DNA of 64,000 nucleotides from contig NC_087067.1 of the NCBI RefSeq assembly GCF_963678635.1, forward strand, positions 41,311,696 through 41,375,695. The letters are read 5' to 3'. The DNA is from Symsagittifera roscoffensis (Eukaryota > Xenacoelomorpha > Acoela > Convolutidae). This document shows, piece after piece, positions 32,641 through 44,810 of the stretch. A program made the translations under genes and the position numbers. Numbering within the stretch: position 1 is the first letter of the stretch; every line of letters begins with the position of its first letter. The notes under the pieces are model-generated. The model saw nothing but the letters and a program-made list of their open reading frames with translations, was not told where the DNA came from and made no database searches.

Positions 32641-33627
32641 AGATTTTTATTTGGCACTACTGTGTTCATTTTTCTCTGTGTTAACTCTGGGACCAACTTT
32701 TATCAAAAAAAAATTGCAAACGTTTTAGACCCCCAACTCGAAAAAAAAAACGTTTGTTGAAATATTTCACGTGTTTGCCGAATTTAGATAATTTGTTTTA
32801 TTATATTTATATATAACTTTCAAAAATTTTCAAAATTCAAATCATATTTTCTAATAAAATTAAAATATCAGGCTTATAATTTCATTATCAATCTCTAAAA
32901 TGTCATAAAAAGAGAAAAAAATTATAAAAATTTGTCAGACTACAGTGAGCATTCAATAACATAAAGTCTATCCAAAGTCTGATTATAATCTCAATTTATT
33001 TGTTTCTGTAAATCTTACTAACATTTTTAAATTTGAAAACCATGGTTTTTATCATCAACACAAGCCTTTCAGCCTTAATATCACAACCAAAAATCCCATT
33101 CGAAAAAAATCATAAAAAAATCTTTGAGAAAAATGTCTGATCTCTTACGAAAATCTCAAATCACTTAAGCAAGAATTGAAAAACTTATAAAAATCCTAAA
33201 AAGTTTCAAACATTTCTTTCATCTGACCTATAATCCTTACATTTGTTTATTCGATGTTTTAATTGACACCACCGAAGTATTAGATCGAAATATTTTCTAA
33301 TACTGTATCTAAATTTCAGAACTTGTAAGTTTCTTAAGAAACCTTTCTCACTATTGTACCATCAACTTAGTCCGTTTTCTCTCCATAATTGATTGCAGTT
33401 TAATTCTATGCTGGCCATTTTAACTTACAGTCGGTTGCATGCCGTGGCGGTCAAATTGGTTTTATGCACGACTACTTTTTAGGAAATATATGTTTTTACA
33501 AAAACATAATTTTGAAACAAAAGAATCAAACTAAATTGTCTCCGAAAATATTCACTTCAAATGAACTTGACTGCTCAAAAACAATTATTTAAAATAAACT
33601 TGACTGCTCATATAAAATTTGTGATGT

Positions 33628-33951
33628 TTTTTTTTGAAAATCATCTCCTCGCACGCTATGCAGAGTCAAAAAGATATATTTCTTTCACAAATATCAACGT
33701 ATTAAATAGATCAATTAGCATACTTCAGTTTATTTTGGAACAATTTCCATTACGTATATAAAAATCTCTGCTTAAGCGTTAGTAGCGCGAAGTAGTATTT
33801 TTTATTTGAGCTCAGGACCGCAGTACTTTTCGAATGATATAAAAAAATCTTTCAAAAATTGCTAGTTAAAAAAAACTTGGAGAAAAAATCTGGAGGAAAA
33901 AACACCCTGAGCACAAATAATCCATCACTTTTTTTGAAAGTCGGAACAAAA
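33628..33951 (+). mobile_element. Dispersed family B, diverged copy
   Basis: Shares CATCTCCTCGCACGC, ATCTCTGCTTAAGCGTTA, GCTCAGGACCGCAGTACTTT and CCTGAGCACAAATAATCC, in the same order, with the best copy at 57784-58330. Both termini are eroded. The open frame at 33561-33761 is not conserved in other copies. Confidence 0.65.
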
Positions 33952-34792
33952 GTATGGTTGGAAGATTTGTCGTTAATCTTGAAATTTTTAAGAACAGACA
34001 CTTAATTTATTAATTTTGGAATGAGAACACTAGCAAACACTTAAGAACAGTAAAAAAAAGTGTTTTGTTGTGCAACTGCTATCAGGGAATTTTTTGCCAC
34101 TTGTCCTGTCCTTACTTGTTGCTGATCATCGATTGACTAAATTTTAAGGCAAAAGAAAACAATATATGGCATCTTTCTGAGGCAAACATATGGCAAAAAT
34201 ATGTCAATTTATAAACAAAGATGACTCGACTAAGAGAACGGCCCAGTTTTTCGTTTTCGCTTGCTCTCTCTGACACAAACCTGTTTCTTAAACACAATGA
34301 ATAAATTGACTCCTATGGATAACTTAACCGTAGTGACAAGCTTTTATGTTTTTTACTTGTAAGCTTCTCAAGTTATCAACAAAAATTGGATTTGGATCAT
34401 CTTATTATTAAATTCAAAAACAATTTTAATTTTGCCGAAAGTTAAATAATTGCTGCGAGTTAATTTACGATAATTTTTAAAATATTGCAAATATTAGGTT
34501 ATACGCAGCAGTTTTTTCAACCAAGTAGTGTTAATGCCTTAAAATAAAATTTACCTTTTTAAGATCTATATAGAGGTTAAAATTCGAACGTTTGTCCTTC
34601 ATCATACTTCGGCATTAAATTGTTATTTCAAATGAACTACAATCACTTTTTTGGAAAATCGTAGGATCAAACCTAGAAAAAAAGTAAAATTGCTACAAAA
34701 ATTAATGCTAGTTCTTATTTCCATACATTTGTTGCTCAAAGCGTAAACGTATTGCTTAAATAAACCAAGACTGCTTGAAAATTTTTTTTTAA

Positions 34793-35145
34793 ATATCCCC
34801 CCAGACACCATGTTAAGTACAAAGTGATAAATTTTACTCCTATTAACAAATCAGTTATGGCTAATAAGCTTCATTGAATCAATTTGGAACGATTTCTAAT
34901 ACGGATTAAATCTCCGCTTACGCTTCAAAAGGGCAAATAATATTGCGCGTTACTTGTCCCAAATTGGCCAAAATGGCAATAGTTAAACCCCTATAATTTT
35001 ACAAAATTTGATCACAGGTGAAATATCTTTTCATATTTAAGCTCAGGACAACAATACAACAAAAAATTCAAAAATGACTAGTTAAAATGTCGAAATTTTT
35101 TAACGAGCACAAAAGTTACGTTACATTTGTTACAAAAGCCGGAAT
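34793..35145 (+). mobile_element. Dispersed family B copy
   Basis: Contains TATCCCCCCAGACACCATG, AATCTCCGCTTACGC, GGCCAAAATGGCAATAGTTA, TGATCACAGGTGAAATATC and GCCGGAATAATTTG in family order. The left hairpin end is missing. A reversed copy lies about 240 bases downstream, so the right ends face each other. Confidence 0.75.
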
Positions 35146-35379
35146 AATTTGTGATCTTTCCAAGTTTTATCCTACTGCTTTCATATAGCTTTATCACTTT
35201 AACTCCATCAAGATTGAAACGCTTTTTAATGCAATTGTATTATTCAAGTTTTTGCCTTAATTTGAGAAGTTTTATGCGCTGTAAATTGTTTCAAAAAGTA
35301 AAGAAAAACAGTGATGATGTAAAATATCCCACAGCGAGCGACAATTGAGGGAAGATTGGCGTTGAAGATTTTTTTTTGT

Positions 35380-35915
35380 TCCGACTTTCGATACGAAAAT
35401 GACGGAATATTTGTGCTCGGGGTGGGTTTTTTTTTCTTCCGACAAGTTTCGACTTTTAACTAGCCATTTTTGACAGAACTTTTTTTTATCATTCAAAAGG
35501 TATTGTTGTCCTAAGCTTAAATTTGAAAAGATATTTCACCTGTGATCATTTTTCGTAAAGTTATGAGGGTTTAAAGATTGCCATTTTGGTCAATTTGGGA
35601 AAATTAACGCGCGATATATTTCGCGCTATTAACGCGTAAGCGGAGATTTAATCCGTCTTTTAAATCGTTCCAAATTGGTTGAAAGAAGCTTATTTGCCAT
35701 AATTGTTTTGTTACAATGAGCAACATCTATTCTTTTAAACTTTATATGGCGTGTGGGGGGATGATTTCATAAAAAAAATTCAAATTTCAGAAAAAAAAAT
35801 TTTCATTTTTTTTAATTATTTTTAATTTTTTTATGTTACTACAGCTCGATAAACCTGAAAAGGCAGTCGGAACATTCAGGGCTTTGCCCTGATACGAGCA
35901 GTCTTGTTTTGCTTT
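35380..35915 (-). mobile_element. Dispersed family B copy, near full length
   Basis: Read on the minus strand it starts at AACAAGACTGCTCGTATCAG with hairpin CAGGGCAAAGCCCTG, passes the core (CTCCGCTTACGCGTTAATAG, TGATCACAGGTGAAATATC) and ends at TTTCGTATCGAAAGTCGGAA. These coincide with the ends of the copy at 57784-58330. The interior AT-rich ORFs are not conserved. Confidence 0.75.
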
Positions 35916-36848
35916 ATAGTTTAATCAATCTATTAACATCAAGTATGAGACTATTCACAAAGAAGTCAATATTTTTTTTTTCACGTTTTAAATTTTTTTC
36001 AACGTAAACTTTATGAAAATTATGCGGAAAATTGAATAAAGGCCATGCATTTTATCACGTTTTTTTTCGAGTCCATTTGATTTTAGACAAATGAGATGCC
36101 AAAAAAGATACTTAGAGTTTGCCACTTTTGATCTTGTGCGATTCGTTATAAAGATTTGGCCCCAAAAGTTTATCTTATATTGGCCTAAGAGTTTAGGCCT
36201 GTTTTTGCCTTTTAAAATGATGTACAAGCTACTTGCTACATATTCAAAATCAGTTAAATCTAATCCAATTCTAAGTATCTCTTTTTGTTCAAAAGCAACC
36301 AATTTGAGAATTTTTTATGTTTTTCTAATCGTTTTGTCCGATAATTTAAGTCAGCACTGCAGCTTTTATAAGGGGGGCTTTAATCTGCATATGTTTATTC
36401 TTGTATGAAGTATCCATCTTCATTATAAAAAGTCCGTATTAACGCAACTTAATTATAGTCTTAAATAACAGTGACATAAGTTTGGATTTTATTTGTTAAA
36501 TCGCATGGTTTTCAAAAAGAAGCAACCAAAAGGTCTCTTTTTTCACTTGAATGAATTCACCTGAATTTTGGCCCAAATATGCCCTTATAATGGGCACTTA
36601 TATAACTAGTCTTTTTGACAATCCAACATTATCGTCCCCCATTATGCTGTCTGGAGACCGTCTTACACTACATTCCGTCTAATTTATGTCTCTGACTTTG
36701 ATAGAATACTGATCAAATTCATAAAATGTAAGAAAATGGCTTAGAAAATGCAAAAGGTCTTCTATGGATCCTGGTTTCAATATTGAATTTGTTTAATTTA
36801 TTGCGACTGACATTTTGATCGATGTTTTTTTGTCTCGTTTTTCAACAG
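35916..36848. other. AT-rich region, no supported gene
   Basis: Open frames on both strands at 35988-36408 overlap one another, lack splice context and carry no motif. Confidence 0.45.
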
Positions 36849-37022
36849 TTTCTCAGTGATAGTTCTGCTGCTATCATACCATTTTACAGTTTTTTGTATA
36901 ATTCACTCATTTTGATCTTTGTAATTGCGTTTTTTGATCCTATCAAGTGTTTATTCATGCAATTCTTCGGCGGAAAAAAGAGTCAAGAGATTAATTTCAT
37001 CAGGTACTTTTTTGGCAAATGA
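36849..37022 (+). CDS. Possible GPCR TM7-type terminal exon
   Basis: After a strong acceptor (TCGTTTTTCAACAG) the frame is open for 57 codons to TGA 37020-37022. It contains one hydrophobic helix (PFYSFLYNSLILIFVIAFFD) followed by DPIKCLFMQFF and a basic tail. The N-S then FFDP-x-K layout resembles the end of TM7 and helix 8 of class A receptors (NSxxNPxIYAFF), but the NPxxY residues are replaced. A donor-like CAG/GTACTT at 36999 is an alternative exon end. It could be another membrane protein or a relic. No upstream exon was linked. Confidence 0.4.
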   Translation, partial: FLSDSSAAIIPFYSFLYNSLILIFVIAFFDPIKCLFMQFFGGKKSQEINFIRYFFGK

Positions 37023-37302
37023 AGCAAAAAGAAGAATTTACAATAAGTTGCACTTTTTACTTGTATCGCAAGCATAAAAAGAACTTCAAACGCAAAAAGT
37101 AGGACATATCGCATTAATTATTATTTTCTTGTAGGCGTGAAATCAAATCTGACCACAGGGGCTTTTTGATATTCATTCTTGCCTGAAAAATGCTGGTAAC
37201 AAAATATGCGTGGGACAAAAATCAGCATTTCCCTCCCATTAATACGCGATTTGTCATAGATTAAAGTGTAAACCAGTTTGATGTAATTTTTGCGATCGCT
37301 CC

Positions 37303-37336
37303 ACCTCCCCCCCCCCCCCACCACCACCACCACCAC
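37303..37336 (+). repeat. Poly-C run followed by (CCA)n
   Basis: A run of about 15 C is followed by six CCA/CAC triplets. The minus-strand ORF with Val/Gly repeats here is an artefact. Confidence 0.9.
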
Positions 37337-38917
37337 AATTCCATTCGCATGGTCACATTAATCAGATATTGTAAATTTAGGGCTCTTATCGCATTTATCT
37401 CCCCTCAAGAAGGAAAAATGGCTCATTTTAAAGAAATCAAGACGATACTCAGATATACTTGAACACAAACCAAAATAGGTGCGTACCAATCAATGCCTTT
37501 TTCCCAGAAGTGCAAATTCCATTGCCTTCTATAAACAAAAATTGAGACGTTAATCGGATCTACTAATTAATCCCCCCTTTTATGGCGCTGACTTTCAGAG
37601 CGGACTTCCACTGAACAGGGAAAATTAACTTCTTAATTATGAACAAACGTACTATGCTTATAACTCCCACACCCCTACAAAAAAAACACAAGCTATTGAC
37701 TATTGCAAAAAGGGGGAAATTTTTCAGCAGAACATATGCGAAAGTTGGTTATTAACACACGTACTATGATAAAAAAAAAGATCCCCCCATACACACTATT
37801 GCAAGAAGGGGGAATTTGTTGAGCAGATCGTCCTAATCCTGATTTTAATCAGCAATCTATCCGACTTTTAATCACAGAGGTCCGCTTTAAACTTCCTGTC
37901 CTTGTCAAGGAGATTAGAAGAAGTTAAAAACTGAGGCTGAGAAATCTGTTCACGCCAGTATAGTCGTCTTCTCCCATTTGAGCCCAAATTCGTTTCTCCC
38001 CATTTTCTTCTTCTTGCCCAAAGTCAGTGTTATAAAAAGCGGCATCTCAAGTTATACAAAAAAGTTAAGTGGAAATCAGTTGTTTTGCGGCGATCGCTAT
38101 TGCAAAACACATAACATGCAAGAAAAAGTGTTACAGTCACAATGAAATTACAATGACGCAACAAAAACCCGCTCTCATAGTTCAAGATGAAAAAAAAACT
38201 TGAAAAAGGAAAAAAAAACAGCAAATAACGTTTCTCGATTTAATTTTTATGCTTGCTGTGCTTTTTTTTCGATGCATGTCTTATCAAATAGCATTTGTAG
38301 CAGTATTTTTTGAGAGATATCTTGATGCTTAAACTAAACGGAGCTAATAAGCATTATTTTTTCCCTAATTGAGCCGATCAAAAAATGTGGCTGCATTTTA
38401 TTCAACGGAAAAATTCTTTATATGTCTCTTAGAATAAATTCAATTCTTCCATCGCTAATACAAATTGGAAAAAGCTAATTTTTTAGTTTCACTCTTGCGT
38501 TGTTTTTGCTCTTTTTGCTTACCAATAAAATGTTTTCTTAGCATTATTCTACCAATGAGAGGCGTGGATGATACAATTCGTAATAAAATTTCGCATCCTA
38601 ATTTTTAAAAAATACTTGCTTCAATCGAAGCATAGCATCAAATTTACTCATAATTGCTTCCATTCAAAATCAATTATTGAATTGATTTCCTTCGCAATTT
38701 TTAATTTTTTCTTTCCAAGTTTTGAGCCAGGTCTTACTAGATTACTCAGCGTAGATTCGATTCTTTTAAGCAATATAATGGGATTACTAACTTCATCCCT
38801 TGACTTCAGAAGGTCCTCCTAGTCATAGAACTACATGTTCATGTCCTTGTGATACGTTGGGCTCCTAAATTTCCTTCTTAGCTCAACCTTGCTCAGCGAT
38901 TGCAAATTATATTAAAA
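37337..38917. other. Upstream flank of the Ser/Asn-rich gene
   Basis: Two related blocks (AAGGGGGAAATTTTTCAGCA at 37710 and AAGGGGGAATTTGTTGAGCA at 37805, each preceded by ACGTACTATG) form a loose duplication of about 130 bases. No exon is supported. The presumed 5' UTR and promoter of the gene starting at 38918 should be here, but no TATA box is evident. Confidence 0.45.
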
Positions 38918-41195
38918 ATGGACCCTGATTACAGCAATAACAACAACGGCTCTTTTAACCAATCAAGTCTAGCAGGTACTGCTACCTTGCTTGGAGCATC
39001 GGGATCATCAACTCCGCATAACTCCGGGCAACAAAATAACCCGTCAAAGTTCCAATCGAATCACACTCTTTCAATTGCGCCAAATTTGAGTTTTGTCAAC
39101 TCTCCTGGAAGCCGCAGGCGATTTAACGACAACGCACCAAAGTTACCTCTGCAGGGCTCGGTTTCGGCGAATTATGATTGTAATCAATCGCCATCTTCAA
39201 ACTTATCACCTTCGTTGACCCCTGGATCGGAAACTTCGGATCCGTTTCGCTTCTCCTTGAACGGTTCTCAATTCTCGCCATCGCTCAGTCAACAACATTC
39301 GAATGCATCCGAGTTCAGTTATCACAATGCGCCACAGGCAAGTTATTTAAGTTTCCCACTTTTCTTAAGAAAAAAATTTTACCGCCTAATAACTTGATCA
39401 TTTTTTGTTTAATAGATCTGTTTCGACAGATTCGACCAAAACTTGCTCAAAAATTTTTCCTTATTCGTTTTTCGATATTTATCGACACTTTTCTTTAAGC
39501 TATTGATTTAGCTACAGAAAATATGAGGGCAGCTGTACTTATATTTTTTCTAACAAATCAATAAATTTTAGAAAAGTGTCAATAAAAATCGAAAAACGAA
39601 GAAGAAAAAATTTTTGAGCAAGTTTTGGTCGAATCCGTCGAAACATATCTCGCTTGGGTCGAACACCATCGAACACTTTTTGCCTTCATTCGTGTCGGTG
39701 GAAAGATACAGTGCTGATTTTAATTACCCGGACAAAATGAGAACTTGAATTTTCAAAAAATTTTTTCTCAAATTAGGTTTATCTTGGGCAAAAAATGTAG
39801 AAGACCAATCTTGCTCAAAATTAAAACAGAACCATTATGGCGCAATTTGTTTTGAAAAATATTGGCCCAAAACTCTCCCAAAAAACGACCAGTTTAGGCT
39901 TTATTTAGTCAATCAAAAGTTACTCTAAACCTATTTGTTTACTTACCGACAAAACTATATCACTGCAAGCCTCTTATGTAGTTCAACAAATTTTTAAAAG
40001 GATGAATTTTCCAAAACGGGACGCAAAAATTATTTTATTTTAAAAATATTTTATTTTGTTTTTAAAAAATTATTAAAAGAAATTGGTTCTTTGTAAAGTA
40101 AAAATTTTATTTTTTGGCTATCAAACGAAAATAGATTTGTTTATGCAAAGCTGAGAAAAAATTCCTTTTTCTTAGTTTTTTTGGGCTGCCTAAGAAGCTT
40201 GCATGACTTTTTTGTTTTGTCAGTAAATGAACAAATAGGCTTGGAGTATTTTTTGATTGACTAAACAAAGCCAAAAATGATCGTTTTTGGGATTAATTGA
40301 TGGGCTAGAACTTTGAAATTTCTATTGCGTCACAATAATTCTATTAAGAGTTTCAGCAATTTTTGTCTAAAATCAATCTAATTTGAGAAACACGCGTTTG
40401 AAATTTCATTTGAAGTTTCAAGTTTTTTTTAATTTTGTCCGGATAAGTTACGCCAGCACTGTAGTTTGCTTGGGTCAAACACAGTAGAAGACATTTTACC
40501 TTCTGTTGACGCGGTCGAAACAAATCTCTTTTTATTCGAGCACAGTCCAACAAATTTTACATTCAGTTGAATCGGTCGTAACATAGCTTGCTTGGGTCGA
40601 GCACAGTCGAACACATTTTACCTTCAGTCGAGCCGGTCGAAATATAGCTAGTTTGGATTGAGTCGGTCGAAGCATAGCCATTTTTAGTCGAGTCGGTCAA
40701 AAAATAGCCATTTTTGGTCGAGTCGATCGAAACATAAGTCGAACGCCTCGACCCGGCAGATTTATGCGTTGCCTGCGCAAACCAATTTTCATTTTTTCTG
40801 TATATTTTTTCCCGTGGACTAGGATTCATTCAGTGAAGATTTTGCTCCACAATTGGAAGAGCGAACTGTTTTTACAGCAATATTGACATAAACTTTAGAC
40901 CGTTTTTGACATGCAAGAGACATTCGTTTCAAGTATCGAGGTTGTGTCAGTGATTACGCAGTGTTATCAAGTATTACGTCACAGGTTGCGTCACAAATGA
41001 CCTCGCCCAGCTCGTCGCTGAACTGTTCTTCGAGCTCACTTCAGCCTGGCCAGCAGGGGGTGGGGAAAACAGCGACGTCGATGGGAGGGGGAAGGAAGTT
41101 CAGATCAGTTGTAAAGCTGGTGATTAATGAAAAAAGAGCCACTTCTCACTACAAAGCAAAGTACACGTACAATGGAGCTGACTTGGTTGCGCATG
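38918..41195 (+). CDS. Ser/Asn/Gln-rich protein, first coding exons (partial)
   Basis: Exon A starts at ATG 38918 in a good context (AAAAATGG) and encodes 140 residues rich in Ser, Asn, Gln and Pro (MDPDYSNNNNGSFNQSSLAG at the start), typical of the disordered N-terminus of a nuclear regulatory protein. Exon B (to 41195, phase 1, donor GTTAGT) continues Ser-rich and then becomes ordered: GGRKFRSVVKLVINEKRATS, then HYKAKYTYNGADLVAHG. Two in-frame splices are possible: GC donor CAG/GCAAGT at 39337 with acceptor before 40985, or a weak GT donor at 39341 with acceptor before 40962. The intron carries a foldback and a satellite. I do not recognise the ordered domain. Downstream exons are uncertain; a phase-compatible candidate is at 45511-45647. 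Confidence 0.65.
39414..39651. mobile_element. Foldback element with about 80-bp arms, in intron
   Basis: The left arm (39414-39498) and right arm (39571-39651) are nearly exact reverse complements, for example GATTCGACCAAAACTTGCTC against GAGCAAGTTTTGGTCGAATC. The loop is about 72 bases. It lies in the first intron of the Ser/Asn-rich gene and could be a MITE or a hairpin RNA source. Confidence 0.85.
40468..40755 (+). repeat. Tandem repeat of 60 then 30 bp with GTCGA core
   Basis: Three units of about 60 bases (GGGTCGAGCACAGTCGAACA, ATTTTACCTTCAGT, CGGTCGAAACATAGC) are followed by three 30-base units (TTTTTAGTCGAGTCGGTCAA). A single related unit lies at 39650-39715 next to the foldback, and related GTCGA-rich sequence lies at 11640-11700 and 41280-41340. 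Confidence 0.75.
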
Positions 41196-41518
41196 GTTAG
41201 TCTTCACCAATTAATAACTCTAAACGAAAAATTTCATTAAAACATTTTTGTCTAATCCAATAAATAATTTCAAGAAAGTCGATATAAAAGTAGATCGAAT
41301 AGTGTCAAATCTTGCGTCGAACAGTGTCGAATCAAGGGTTAGAGAGGGAGGAAGAGATCGTTAAGAGTGATGCTTTAGGCACTTTCGTGTAACTTGTTTT
41401 CAGCCAATGACTTTGAAATAAGACTGGCGCATATAAGAGCATGCCCAATTACAAGGTTTCTTCTGTTGACTTTCTCGCTAAATTTAGAAATATTTATTGA
41501 AACTTCTTAACTCAAGGA

Positions 41519-42905
41519 TAGCCGGTTACTGTGCAAGTAGCACAGAATATTCCGGCCATAGTCCTAAACAATACAACAAAAAGTTTCTTTTCAAATTATA
41601 GTCGTTTTTATTTTCTACGTGGTGTGATAAAAGGATCTGAACAAAAAACTAGAGCTTCAGCATAATTGACATTCATGGTAAAATAAGCAAAATGAAAAAC
41701 AACAATTTTAGTACAAAAATGACTAGAAAAACAAAGAAATCAAAAAAAAATTCAAAAAAATTCTTCAAACTTTTTTGCAGTTTTTTCAAATTTTGACGTT
41801 TTTGTTTCCAAAAAGCGCTAAAATACTCAAAAAAACTAACTTGAATTGATTAAAACTAATTTTTTTTACCGCTTAAATGAAGCATTTGTAAGCTTTTGAG
41901 CTATTATATAAGCTAATGTAAGCCTGCTCACTCGCCCGAGATTAGGCGAAAATACGAAAACTTGAAAACGGTTTTTCTCAGCACTGGGAATTGTTTTTGG
42001 AACTTTAAAATGTCATTCTATTTAAAACTGAAATGGCTTTGAAACGATATATCACACAACTCTCTCCCATGATTATTTGTGTAGCTGATTTTGCGTGGAA
42101 AACAAAAAAAGGAAAAAAACTAAAAGACACCCGAATACAAAGTTCCTCACCTTCTTAAAAAGTGCAGAACCAAAAGTAGGCTAACAAAAGTTGACTGAAG
42201 GAATACCTAATTAAAACAATTAGCTCATGCTAATAGGCAGAAATGCTTATCGCTAGACCCCACATAAAACAGCTGGAACTCTAGCCAGCATTCAAATATA
42301 GATGAAAAAAAACTTTTTATAAATTCAGCATGTTACAGAAATGACCAATATCAGTCACAAACAAGAACAGCCGGTTGCTGTGCAAGTAGCACAGATAGCT
42401 CCGGCCACAAAAAAAATATATAAATACTTAAATTCTGATGCTTTGTGTTCATTCGGCGGTGAGTCGATCTGACCAAAACCCAAGAAAACAGTACATTCGA
42501 TATTCAGCTTAGTATACGCATAGTTGTCAACGGTTTTTATCAAAAACTAATCAAAGAATCAAAAACATTTAAACATTTTCGTATTTTTCTCATATATTTG
42601 CAGACTTTTTGTTCTTTCTTACGGTTTTTTTTGTAAAGAGGGCGGCAAAAGATGTTTCAAACGCTAATATTCCAATTATAAAAACTAAAATTTCAAGCCT
42701 TATTCTCGTAATATATGCCTGCCCGCTCACTTTATTTGCCCGAAATTAGACCAAAACAAAAACCAATTCATCAGTTTTTCTCTATACTGCTAAAAAAAAA
42801 TTGGAAAATTTTTTTTTGTAATTAAGCCAACAAGTGCTTTAATATGAGATATCATTCGACCTACTCCGATAAATATTTGTGGTAATCAATTTTGCACGAA
42901 AAAAA
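41519..42905 (+). repeat. TAGCCGGTTACTGTG family, two units
   Basis: Units begin at 41519 (TAGCCGGTTACTGTGCAAGT) and 42366 (AACAGCCGGTTGCTGTGCAA). Both share AGTAGCACAGA, TCCGGCCA and the downstream ATTATTTGTG/GATTTTGCGTG block with the array at 17761-18650. Non-coding. Confidence 0.65.
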
Positions 42906-42939
42906 ATGGAAACATAGAAAACAAGCATGCGTGGACCAG

Positions 42940-43328
42940 AGCAGAGCCCTGAACGTTCCAGCGGCCTTTTAAGGTTTATGAAGTAGTAATAACATAAAAA
43001 AATTAAATGTAATAAAAATAAACCAGCTTTTTTCTTTCAATTTGAAGTTTTTAGTAAAAACTATCCCCAATTTACAAAGTAATTTGTTTTGCTCTTAGAA
43101 GCAAATCAATTATGGCAAATAAGCTTCCTTCAACCAATTTGGAATGATTTCTAAGATGGATTAAATATACGCCTACACGTTAATTGCGCGAAGAGCATCT
43201 AGCGTGAATTGGTCCAAATTGGCCACAATGGCAATTTTTAGGCACCCTATAATTCAACGAAAAATTATCACAGGTAGAATATTTTTTCAAGGTTAAACTC
43301 AAGACAACAATACCTTTCGAACGATATA
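42940..43328 (+). mobile_element. Dispersed family B copy, right end truncated
   Basis: Starts near AGAGCCCTGAACGTTCCAGC and follows the family order through TATGGCAAATAAGCTTCCTT, AATTGGCCACAATGGCAA and CAACAATACCTTTCGAACGA. It stops abruptly at 43328 where the 80-base direct repeat begins, while other copies continue. A reversed copy lies at 44270-44810. Confidence 0.7.
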
Positions 43329-44147
43329 ATGCTGCACTAATTTATACAAACTATGGAAAATGAATGACCTTTTTGTAGCAAAAAAAATTAAGTATCACTT
43401 GCAAAAGTAGCTGGTGCCTAATTGAGCTAAGATGAAATAAAAGGAGACTAAGAAAAATTACTACTTTACAAAAAACGATGAAAAAAATGTAGACATAGGG
43501 TAGAGAAATTATTGTTTTATCAAATTGTTATTGACCGTGACGAGCAATGAACTTCTCACAACGCTTTTAAATTGAGTCTATATAAAGCGAATTGAAATTG
43601 AGGCTTGACAATTTCCCTATATTCTTGCATTTAGTGGTGTAAGTTGTGGTAAGTTTTGGTTTCTTCTCCCCTAGTTATACCTGTAATTTTTAACCAAAAA
43701 AAATTACAGATTTAAAACAGCTAAAGTAGCTAAAATCGTATAACTAAAAATGGAATTTTCAAGGTTTTTTTTGCAAGAATTTTACGATGCTGCTGCGGTA
43801 GGCTGAACAAAGGGTCACGAGAGTCTGGACATAAAGTCACGACAGCCTGAAAAGAGAAGCAGACTTGGAAGGTTGAAATAATCCCAAACAAAAAACAGAG
43901 AAGCGATTGATACTAAGACATAAAATTAGCCGATATGCAAGGATTTGATACCACAGGGAGTCAACTTTAAACTTTAGAAATCAGGGGAAACAGAATTAAA
44001 GATGAAGATTACAAGGTTGGCTTTCTTTTAAGAAAATTTTTGTTTTATAGCACCTTGCCATTAATTAGCTGCACTAATTTATACAAACTATGGAACATGA
44101 ATGACCTTATTTGTAGCAAAAAAATAGGCATCACTTGCAAAAGTCGC
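43329..44147 (+). repeat. About 820-bp segment flanked by 80-bp direct repeats
   Basis: CTGCACTAATTTATACAAAC and the following 60 bases occur at 43331-43411 and again at 44069-44147 with few differences. Each terminal repeat can be read as TG...CA (TGCACTAA to CACTTGCA). The interior is non-coding. This fits a miniature LTR-type (TRIM-like) insertion into a family B copy, or a local duplication. Confidence 0.5.
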
Positions 44148-44269
44148 TATTATTGCTATGCTCATGCAGGTCAAAATTTTTTTTTTCGTCGATTGAACAA
44201 ATTTTCTTCATCGCAGCTTGTTTTTCATTTATACCAGAAGTAAACTTTCACTTATTGTTTTTCATTTTG

Positions 44270-44810
44270 GTAAGTCCGCAAAGTAGTTTACTATTGTTTC
44301 GACTATCGTCACGAAAAGAAAAAGGAATAGTTGTGCCCGGGGTGGTTTTTTTCTTCAGACAAATTTTGACTTTTCAAGTAAACTTTTTGACGGATTTTTT
44401 TTATCATTCACATATTTTTGTTGTTTTGAGCTTAAATTGAAAAAATATTTGACCTGTGATCAATTTTTGTAAGCTTATCGGGGCTTTCAGATTGCTATTT
44501 TGGCTAATTTGAGACAACTAACGCGCGATATATTTCTTGCTATTATTGCGTAAGCGGAGATTTATTCCGTCTTAGAAATTGTTCTAAATTGAATGAAAGA
44601 AGCTTATTAGCCATAATTGGTTTGTTACTAGGAGTGAAATTTATCACTTGGTACTTATGTGGCGTGTGGGGGGATTATTTTCCAAAAAACAATTTTAACT
44701 AAAAAAAATTAATTTTATCTTATTATTTTTAATTTTCTTAATGTTTAATGCTGCTCCATATATCTTAAAGGGCAATCGGAAGATTCAGGGCTTCCCAACT
44801 TATCCCGCCT
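44270..44810 (-). mobile_element. Dispersed family B copy
   Basis: On the minus strand it follows the family order: GGGCAATCGG/CCTGAATCTTCC side, AATCTCCGCTTACGCAATAA, TGATCACAGGTCAAATATTT, CCACCCCGGGCACAACTATT. Both ends are somewhat eroded. The right end faces that of the copy at 42940-43328. Confidence 0.7.

Larger units (their letters stand above)
29950..33625. other. AT-rich intergenic region
   Basis: No supported gene. It contains a tandem ACTTTACTAGATATAAA repeat at 30928-31005 and a degenerate minisatellite at 32110-32640 (listed separately). A 25-bp direct repeat (AACTTGACTGCTCA) occurs at 33563 and 33598. Confidence 0.5.
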
